From NCBI GenBank assembly GCA_034669045.1, contig JAXDOD010000142.1, forward strand, positions 1 through 24,293: a DNA stretch of 24,293 bases. Direction: 5' to 3'. Below, piece after piece: positions 1 through 5,880 of this stretch. Under the pieces are notes generated by a model. The model was not told the origin of the DNA. It did not search any database and saw only the letters and a list, made by a program, of their open reading frames with translations. Every line of letters starts with the position of its first letter. The first letter of the stretch is position 1. Made by a program: the position numbers and the translations under genes. Source of the stretch: VAZQ01 sp034669045. Its GTDB lineage: Bacteria; Pseudomonadota; Alphaproteobacteria; Rhizobiales; Xanthobacteraceae.

Positions 1-914
1 GAGATCGACAACACATGGCCAAGACCTGAGATATACATCGCATCGAAAACGGGCGCGGTGAGCGCATCGCGGGTGCCGGTCAACAGCGCCGAAGCGATCG
101 CACGCTCGTCACCGTGGAGGACCGTGCGGATGCGCCGGTCGATCACGCCGCGCATGGCACTGACGGTCGTCGCGAATTGAAGCCAGGGCCCGGGTGGCGC
201 CGGCGGCGCGGCTAGCTTGATCGGGCCGGTGACGAATCCGGAGGCGCCGATGCGTTGGAAAAAGAGATCGCGGGCGAAGTCATAGCCGCCCGGGCGCAGC
301 GGCGCGAGCGGCGGCGACAGCCGCGCCTTGAACTCGACGAAGGCGCCGACCGGAGGCGAGGTGCCTTTGCGCACGGTGACGCGGATGCGGTCGGGCGCCT
401 GATCGAGCTTGCGCGGCGCGTCGATACGAGTGACGGCGACCACGATACGGTCGGCGCGCTCGCGCTCCTCGCGGATCTCGATAAAGCCGGAGACGCTGAC
501 GCCGATGGCGAGATGATGCAGCACCGGGTGCGCGATATGCGCGCTGCGCCAAGTCACGGTGGCAAAGCCGGCGGCGCTGGCCGCCACCCCAAGCAGCAGC
601 GGAAAAGCAACGGGCCGCTTGCGCGCCAACACCGCGACGGCGGCGGATGCGAGCGCCAGAGCCAGCGCCGCCGGCAACAGCGGCTCGGTCTCCGCGGTGA
701 AATAGACGACAACGCCTGTGCCGAAGGCGACCGGCAGCCACGGCATCAGCCGGCCGGGCCCGACCTCGACGCTGGCCCATTTTCTGATGCGCTCGGCGGC
801 CGCGCGGGCGAAGTCCGACCATGCCGCCGGCCACGCCCATGCCGGGTGGCGCCGTCCCGCATCTCCGAGCGGCCACGGCTCGGCACGCCCCCGCCCTCTG
901 CCCGCATCCGCCAT
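1..914 (-). CDS. comEC: ComEC/Rec2-family competence protein, N-terminal part (cut by window edge)
   Basis: Inner-membrane channel family that carries single-stranded DNA into the cytoplasm during transformation. Reading the minus strand from the ATG at 914-912 gives 304 open codons running off the left edge. A stop codon lies in frame about 45 bases upstream and there is no other start between, so this ATG is the first possible start. Seen in the sequence: a hydrophobic region near residues 57-120, the DUF4131-like soluble part, the motif LRPGGYDFARDLFFQRIG at about 206-223, and MYISGLGHVLSI at 293-304, which in this family leads into the conserved SGLH segment just outside the window. The competence domain proper and any C-terminal metallo-beta-lactamase-like domain are not visible. 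It starts 74 bases after the glnS stop, on the same strand. Family assignment is firm; whether the cell is naturally competent cannot be judged here. Confidence 0.88.
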   Translation of the reverse strand, partial: MADAGRGRGRAEPWPLGDAGRRHPAWAWPAAWSDFARAAAERIRKWASVEVGPGRLMPWLPVAFGTGVVVYFTAETEPLLPAALALALASAAVAVLARKRPVAFPLLLGVAASAAGFATVTWRSAHIAHPVLHHLAIGVSVSGFIEIREERERADRIVVAVTRIDAPRKLDQAPDRIRVTVRKGTSPPVGAFVEFKARLSPPLAPLRPGGYDFARDLFFQRIGASGFVTGPIKLAAPPAPPGPWLQFATTVSAMRGVIDRRIRTVLHGDERAIASALLTGTRDALTAPVFDAMYISGLGHVLSI

Positions 915-988
915 CGCGCGGCCCGCCCCACACGCACAACATCCGGGAGCCTATGCTACACGACGCCCGCGCCGTGGCCATCCGCCTC

Positions 989-2689
989 TTACGCTTTCGT
1001 TTGCACCTTCGCCCAGGTGTCGCGCAGCCCGACCGTGCGGTTGAAGACGAGATGGCCCGGCCTGGAATCCGCGTCGCGGACAAAATATCCCTGGCGCTCG
1101 AACTGCACCGGTTGCCCGGAATTCTGGGCGGCGATCGCGGGTTCGACTTGGCAGCCTGTCAGCACCTCGAGCGACTGCGGATTCAGATCGGCGGCGAAAT
1201 TCTCGCCGCCGCTGGGATCGGGCCGGGTGAACTGGTGATTGTAGAGGCGGATTTCGGCCGGCATCGCGTCGGCCGCCGATACCCAATGCAGCGTCGCCTT
1301 CACCTTGCGACCGTCGGGCGCGTTGCCCCCGCGCGTCGTTGGATCGTAAGTACAGCGCAGCTCGATCACCTCGCCGGCGGCGTTCTTCACCACCTCGCGA
1401 CAGGTGACGAAATAGGCATAACGCAGACGGACCTCGCGTCCTGGCGCCAGGCGAAAGAATTTCTTTTCCGGAATCTCCATGAAGTCGTCGCGCTCGACAT
1501 AAAGCTCGCGCCCGAAGCGGATTTTTCGCGTTCCCGCGGCGGGATCGTCGGGATGGTTCACGGCTTCGATTTCTTCGCTCTGGCCTTCGGGATAATTCTC
1601 GATGACAATTTTGAGCGGCCGCAACACCGCCATGTAACGCAACGCGGTCTTGTTGAGGATCTCGCGGACGGAAAAGTCGAACATCCCGACATCGACGACG
1701 CTGTTGGCCTTGGCGACGCCGACGCGCTTGATGAAGTCGCGAATGGCTTCCGGCGGCACGCCGCGGCGGCGCAGCCCCGCCAGCGTCGGCATCCTCGGGT
1801 CGTCCCAGCCTTTGACATGACCGCCGCGCACCAGTTCGGTCAGCACGCGCTTCGATAGCACCGTGTGGCTGATGTTAAGCCGCGCGAACTCGATCTGCCG
1901 CGGCCGCGAGGGAACCGGGAGATTGTCGAGGAACCAATAATACAGCGGCCGATGGTCTTCGAATTCCAGCGTACAGAGGGAATGGGTAATTCCCTCCAGG
2001 GCGTCCGACTGGCCGTGGGCAAAGTCATAGCTCGGGTAGATGCTCCAGGTCGTGCCCGTGCGCGGATGGCTCGCATGCAGAATGCGGTAGAGCACCGGAT
2101 CGCGCAAATTGATGTTGCCGGAGGCCATGTCGATCTTGGCGCGAAGCACCCGCGCGCCATTGGGAAATTCGCCCGCCCGCATGCGATGGAACAGGTCGAG
2201 GTTTTCTGCCACCGGACGATCGCGGAACGGGCTGTTTTTTCCCGGCTCGGTCAGCGTGCCGCGGTTGGCGCGCATCTCCTCCTGCGATTGATCGTCCACA
2301 TAGGCCTTGCCGGCGCGGATCAGGTGCTCCGCCCAGGCGTAAAGCTTTTCGAAATAATCCGACGCGTGATAGAGGTGCTTGCCCCAGTCGAAGCCGAGCC
2401 AGCGGACATCCTCTTTGATGGCGTCGATATATTCCTGTTCCTCTTTGGTGGGATTGGTGTCGTCGAAGCGCAGGTGGCAGCGGCCGCCGAATTCCTCCGC
2501 CACGCCGAAGTTGAGGCAGATCGACTTGGCGTGGCCGATATGAAGATAGCCGTTCGGCTCCGGCGGGAAGCGCGTGACGACGGTCGCGTGCCGCTTCGCC
2601 GCCAGGTCGGCCTGGATGATGTCGCGGATGAAGTCGCGCCCCGCCTCCGCCGCGATCGTCTCTGCTGCCGTCATGTCGTCAAGTTCCAT
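989..2689 (-). CDS. glnS: glutaminyl-tRNA synthetase
   Basis: Class I aminoacyl-tRNA synthetase that charges tRNA-Gln with glutamine in the cytoplasm. The 566 residues match the usual bacterial length (about 550). The HIGH motif is at residues 50-53 (PEPNGYLHIGHAKS) and the KMSKS equivalent is VLSKR at 277-281. GlnRS-specific blocks are present: FDDTNPTKEEQEY near 75-87, DMASGNINLRDPVLYRI near 187-203, and GITHSLCTLEFEDHRPLY near 233-250. The C-terminal anticodon-binding beta-barrels end in LRDTWAKVQTKA. The ATG at 2689 has no clear ribosome site; an in-frame ATG at 2674 is an alternative start. It is divergent from gltX, so the two glutamate-family synthetases may share one control region. 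Many alphaproteobacteria lack GlnRS and make Gln-tRNA by the GatCAB route, so its presence is notable; the identity is not in doubt. Confidence 0.96.
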   Translation of the reverse strand: MELDDMTAAETIAAEAGRDFIRDIIQADLAAKRHATVVTRFPPEPNGYLHIGHAKSICLNFGVAEEFGGRCHLRFDDTNPTKEEQEYIDAIKEDVRWLGFDWGKHLYHASDYFEKLYAWAEHLIRAGKAYVDDQSQEEMRANRGTLTEPGKNSPFRDRPVAENLDLFHRMRAGEFPNGARVLRAKIDMASGNINLRDPVLYRILHASHPRTGTTWSIYPSYDFAHGQSDALEGITHSLCTLEFEDHRPLYYWFLDNLPVPSRPRQIEFARLNISHTVLSKRVLTELVRGGHVKGWDDPRMPTLAGLRRRGVPPEAIRDFIKRVGVAKANSVVDVGMFDFSVREILNKTALRYMAVLRPLKIVIENYPEGQSEEIEAVNHPDDPAAGTRKIRFGRELYVERDDFMEIPEKKFFRLAPGREVRLRYAYFVTCREVVKNAAGEVIELRCTYDPTTRGGNAPDGRKVKATLHWVSAADAMPAEIRLYNHQFTRPDPSGGENFAADLNPQSLEVLTGCQVEPAIAAQNSGQPVQFERQGYFVRDADSRPGHLVFNRTVGLRDTWAKVQTKA

Positions 2690-2716
2690 TGCGGGTGCGA
2701 TGAGTCGCGCCTATGT

Positions 2717-2751
2717 GCCAAATCCGGCCCGGCGAGCCAAGTCGATTTGGC
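2717..2751. promoter_or_regulatory. three GCCAA(A/G)TC half-sites in the divergent glnS/gltX region
   Basis: GCCAAATC lies at 2717-2724, GCCAAGTC at 2736-2743 and the inverted GATTTGGC at 2744-2751. The last two abut to form a near-perfect 16-base palindrome, GCCAAGTCGATTTGGC, with one mismatch. The first copy is a direct repeat of the left half-site, 19 bases upstream. An outer GAGTC/GACTC pair (2702-2706 and 2754-2758) surrounds them. The position between two divergent genes suggests an operator for a dimeric regulator, but I recognise no specific regulator. The symmetry is seen; the function is inference. Confidence 0.35.
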
Positions 2752-2803
2752 GTGACTCCTTGGGCCAGAGCTATGGTACACGGGCGCGCAACCTGATGCC
2801 GGT

Positions 2804-2846
2804 CCTCATCCCGAGAAGGCCGCGAAGCGGCCGTTTCGAAGGATGG
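2804..2846. repeat. REP-like intergenic palindrome
   Basis: A long imperfect hairpin sits between glnS and gltX. Its outer arms are CATCC (2807-2811) and GGATG (2841-2845). The middle arms CGAGAA and TTTCG pair around a single bulged base. The inner arms GGCCGC (2818-2823) and GCGGCC (2827-2832) pair perfectly around a GAA loop. From memory, very similar palindromes (TCATCC...GGCCGC-GAA-GCGGCC...GGATG) are scattered in many copies between genes in Bradyrhizobium and Rhodopseudomonas. Only one copy is in this window, so its repetitive nature is not shown here. It could also act as a transcript-end or RNA-stabilising hairpin. Confidence 0.6.
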
Positions 2847-2911
2847 CCGCTGGGCTCCCTGCTCCGAGCCGCCGCCGTCCCTCCGCATGAGGAGCAGAGT
2901 CAATCGCCCGA

Positions 2912-4345
2912 ATGACCGATCCCGTCGTCACCCGCTTCGCCCCCTCGCCGACCGGCTTTCTCCACATCGGCGGGGCGCGCACCGCGCTGTTCAATTGGCT
3001 TTACGCGCGCGGGCGTGGCGGCAAAATGCTGCTGCGGATCGAGGATACCGACCGCGAGCGCTCGACGCAGGCCGCCATCGACGCCATCCTGGAGGGGCTC
3101 TCCTGGCTCGGCATCGATTGGGACGGCGATACCGTCTACCAGTTCGCGCGGGTGGAGCGCCACCGCGAGGTCGCCGAGCAACTGCTGGCCGCCGGCAAGG
3201 CCTATCGCTGCTATGCGTCGCCCGACGAGCTCAAGGACATGCGCGAAAAAGCGCGCCAGGAGGGCCGCTCGAAGCTCTACGACAGCCGCTGGCGCGACCG
3301 CGACCCCTCCGAGGCGCCGCCCGGCGTCAAGCCGGTGATCCGGCTCAAGGCGCCGCTCGCCGGCGAGACCGCGATCGAGGACCAAGTGCAGGGCCGCGTG
3401 GCTTGGCAGAACGAGAACCTCGACGACCTCGTGCTGCTGCGATCGGACGGCACGCCGACCTACATGCTCGCGGTCGTGGTCGACGATCACGACATGGGCG
3501 TCACCCACATCATCCGCGGCGACGACCACCTCACCAATGGGGCGCGCCAGAGCCAGATCTACCAGGCGCTCGGCTGGAGCGTGCCGGTGATGGCGCATAT
3601 CCCGCTGATCCACGGGCCGGACGGCTCCAAGCTCTCCAAGCGCCATGGCGCGCTCGGCGTCGACGCCTATCGCGCGATGGGCTATCTGCCGGCGGCGATG
3701 CGCAATTACCTGGTGCGGCTCGGCTGGGCGCATGGCGACCAGGAAATCTTCTCCACCGAGGAGATGATCGCGGCCTTCGACCTGCCGCAGATCGGGCGCT
3801 CGCCGGCGCGCTTCGACTTCGCCAAGCTCGAAAGCATCAACGGCCATTACATCCGCCAGAGCGGCGACACCGACCTCTTGGCGGCGATCGCGGGCGTGTT
3901 GCCGCACATTGCCGGCGGGCCGGAACTCGCCCGCAAGCTCACGCCCGAGCTGCGCCGGAAGCTGGTGGCGGCCATGCCCGGGCTTAAGGAGCGGGCCAAA
4001 ACCCTGATCGAGCTCGTCGATGGCGCGCGCTACCTGTTCGCGGAGCGGCCGCTTGCGCTTGACGACAAGGCCGCCGCCCAGTTGACCGCCGAGGCGCGCG
4101 GCTTGCTGGGCGAGATTGCGGCCGAGCTCGACACCATCGAGCCTTGGACCCTCGCCGCGACCGAAGCGGCCGTGCGCGCCTTTGCCGAGCGCAAGGCCAT
4201 CAAACTCGGCAGCGTGGCGCAGCCGCTGCGCGCCGCTCTGACCGGCCGCACCACCTCGCCGCCGATCTTCGATGTCCTGGCGGTGCTCGGAAAGAACGAG
4301 AGCCTCGGGCGGCTGCGCGACCAGGCCGTGCCCGGTCCCACCTAG
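2912..4345 (+). CDS. gltX: glutamate-tRNA ligase
   Basis: Class I synthetase charging tRNA-Glu (and, in organisms using the transamidation route, sometimes tRNA-Gln) with glutamate in the cytoplasm. The 477-residue length is normal. The HIGH-type motif is in PSPTGFLHIGGART (residues 11-24), and the KMSKS equivalent GSKLSKRHG lies at 238-246. RIEDTDRERS (42-51) and THIIRGDDHLTNGARQ (198-213) are family hallmarks. The C-terminal all-helical anticodon-binding half follows. The start has only a distant purine run (GAGGAGCAG) about 20 bases upstream, but the N-terminus aligns with the family exactly at MTDPVVTRFAPSPTG. It is divergent from glnS and followed 157 bases later by gltA. Having GlnRS next door suggests that this enzyme need not misacylate tRNA-Gln, but its specificity cannot be read from sequence alone. 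Confidence 0.96.
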   Translation: MTDPVVTRFAPSPTGFLHIGGARTALFNWLYARGRGGKMLLRIEDTDRERSTQAAIDAILEGLSWLGIDWDGDTVYQFARVERHREVAEQLLAAGKAYRCYASPDELKDMREKARQEGRSKLYDSRWRDRDPSEAPPGVKPVIRLKAPLAGETAIEDQVQGRVAWQNENLDDLVLLRSDGTPTYMLAVVVDDHDMGVTHIIRGDDHLTNGARQSQIYQALGWSVPVMAHIPLIHGPDGSKLSKRHGALGVDAYRAMGYLPAAMRNYLVRLGWAHGDQEIFSTEEMIAAFDLPQIGRSPARFDFAKLESINGHYIRQSGDTDLLAAIAGVLPHIAGGPELARKLTPELRRKLVAAMPGLKERAKTLIELVDGARYLFAERPLALDDKAAAQLTAEARGLLGEIAAELDTIEPWTLAATEAAVRAFAERKAIKLGSVAQPLRAALTGRTTSPPIFDVLAVLGKNESLGRLRDQAVPGPT

Positions 4346-4409
4346 CAAAGCCGCCGGAACGCGCCTATCTTGCAGTGCACACAAGGATGAGCTACCCAAA
4401 TAACCGGAC

Positions 4410-4472
4410 CTCCCCGCGGCATTGCCGAGGCTGCCTGCAGCCGTCCTGTGGCTCCCCGCGGGGGCGTATAGT
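4410..4472 (+). promoter_or_regulatory. symmetry-rich upstream region and possible -10 box of gltA
   Basis: In the 157-base gap between gltX and gltA there are three short dyads: CGGCA-T-TGCCG (4417-4427), GGCTGC-CT-GCAGCC (4429-4442) and CCCCGCGGGG (4454-4463). The ten-base word CTCCCCGCGG occurs at 4410-4419 and again at 4452-4461, exactly 42 bases apart. TATAGT at 4467-4472 is a reasonable -10 hexamer about 30 bases before the gltA ATG, but I find no convincing -35 at the right distance. This may be an activator-dependent promoter with operator sites; function is inferred only from position and symmetry. Confidence 0.3.
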
Positions 4473-4502
4473 CCGCCGGGCGACGCAACCGAGGGCTCGA
4501 TC

Positions 4503-5807
4503 ATGGACGCAAAGACCGGAACCAAAACCGGCACGCTGACAATTGGCAACGAGAACTGGACCTTCCCGCTCTACGATGGAACGATCGGCCCGTCGGTCTG
4601 GGATATTTCCAAGCTCTACGGTCAGGCCGGGGTATTCACCTACGATCCGGGCTTCACATCGACGGGAAGCTGCGAGTCCAAGATCACCTATATCGACGGT
4701 GACGAGGGCGTCCTGCTCTATCGCGGCTATCCGATCGAACAGGTTGCCGAGCACGGCGATTTCCTGGAGACCTGCTATCTCCTGCTCTACGGCGAGTTGC
4801 CGACGGCGGCGCAGAAGTCCGACTTCGACAACCGCGTGACCCATCACACGATGGTGCACGAGCAGATGAGCCGGTTCTTCCAGGGATTCAGGCGCGACGC
4901 CCACCCGATGGCGATCATGACCGGCTGCGTCGGCGCCTTGTCGGCGTTCTATCACGACTCCACCGACATCTCCGACCCGCACCAGCGCATGGTCGCTTCG
5001 CTGCGCATGATCGCCAAGATGCCGACGATGGCGGCGATGGCCTACAAGTATTCGATCGGCCAGCCGTTCATCTATCCGAAGAACGACCTCGACTACGCGA
5101 CCAACTTCCTGCGCATGTGCTACGCGGTCCCGTGCGAGGAGTACAAGCCGAACGCGGTGCTCGCGCGCGCCATGGACCGCATCTTCATCCTGCATGCCGA
5201 CCACGAGCAGAATGCGTCGACCTCGACGGTGCGGCTGGCCGGCTCGTCGGGCGCCAATCCGTTCGCCTGCATCGCGGCCGGCTGCGCGTCGCTGTGGGGC
5301 CCGGCGCATGGCGGCGCCAACGAGGCGGCGCTGAAGATGCTTGCCGAGATCGGCCGCGTCGAGCGCATCCCCGAATACGTCAAGCGCGCCAAGGACAAGA
5401 ACGACAGCTTCCGCCTCATGGGCTTCGGCCACCGCGTCTACAAGAACTACGACCCGCGCGCCAAGATCATGCAGCGCACCTGCCACGAGGTGCTGGCCGA
5501 GATCGGCATCAAGGACGATCCGCTGCTCGACGTGGCGATGGAGCTCGAGCGCATCGCGCTCTCCGACGACTATTTCATCGAGAAGAAGCTCTACCCGAAC
5601 ATCGACTTCTATTCCGGCATCACGCTCAAGGCGATGGGCTTTCCGACCACGATGTTCACCGTCCTGTTCGCGGTCGCGCGCACGGTCGGCTGGATCGCGC
5701 AGTGGAAGGAAATGATCGAGGACCCGGACCAGAAGATCGGCCGTCCGCGCCAGCTCTATACCGGGGCGCCGCGGCGCGACTACACGCCGATCTCGCGGCG
5801 CAAATAG
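4503..5807 (+). CDS. gltA: citrate synthase (hexameric, Gram-negative type)
   Basis: Condenses oxaloacetate and acetyl-CoA to citrate, the entry step of the TCA cycle. The ATG at 4503 gives 434 residues and an N-terminus (DAKTGTKTGTLTIG) like the family; the frame stays open upstream to 4422, but that extra part looks non-coding. The catalytic residues line up with E. coli GltA at a near-constant offset: His269 in PAHGGAN (E. coli His264), His310 in GFGHRVYK (His305) and Asp368 in NIDFYSG (Asp362). HADHEQNAST, which binds oxaloacetate, starts at 231. Cys211 in VPCEEY matches the E. coli cysteine linked to NADH inhibition (Cys206), so allosteric control by NADH is plausible. It lies 157 bases downstream of gltX and 73 bases upstream of the TIR gene, on the same strand. 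Confidence 0.97.
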   Translation: MDAKTGTKTGTLTIGNENWTFPLYDGTIGPSVWDISKLYGQAGVFTYDPGFTSTGSCESKITYIDGDEGVLLYRGYPIEQVAEHGDFLETCYLLLYGELPTAAQKSDFDNRVTHHTMVHEQMSRFFQGFRRDAHPMAIMTGCVGALSAFYHDSTDISDPHQRMVASLRMIAKMPTMAAMAYKYSIGQPFIYPKNDLDYATNFLRMCYAVPCEEYKPNAVLARAMDRIFILHADHEQNASTSTVRLAGSSGANPFACIAAGCASLWGPAHGGANEAALKMLAEIGRVERIPEYVKRAKDKNDSFRLMGFGHRVYKNYDPRAKIMQRTCHEVLAEIGIKDDPLLDVAMELERIALSDDYFIEKKLYPNIDFYSGITLKAMGFPTTMFTVLFAVARTVGWIAQWKEMIEDPDQKIGRPRQLYTGAPRRDYTPISRRK

Positions 5808-5868
5808 CGCAAGCCGGGCCACGGCGCGGTCCGGAGCGGCCATCGCGTCGGAGCTATCGCCGGCGTCC

Positions 5869-5875
5869 GGAGGGG
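5869..5875 (+). promoter_or_regulatory. strong Shine-Dalgarno site fixing the GTG start of the TIR-TPR gene
   Basis: GGAGGGG stands five bases before the GTG at 5881. No ATG in this frame near the start has a comparable site, and the TIR domain begins at residue 8 of the GTG-initiated protein, so the GTG is the likely start. Confidence 0.7.
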
Positions 5876-5880
5876 AGAGC

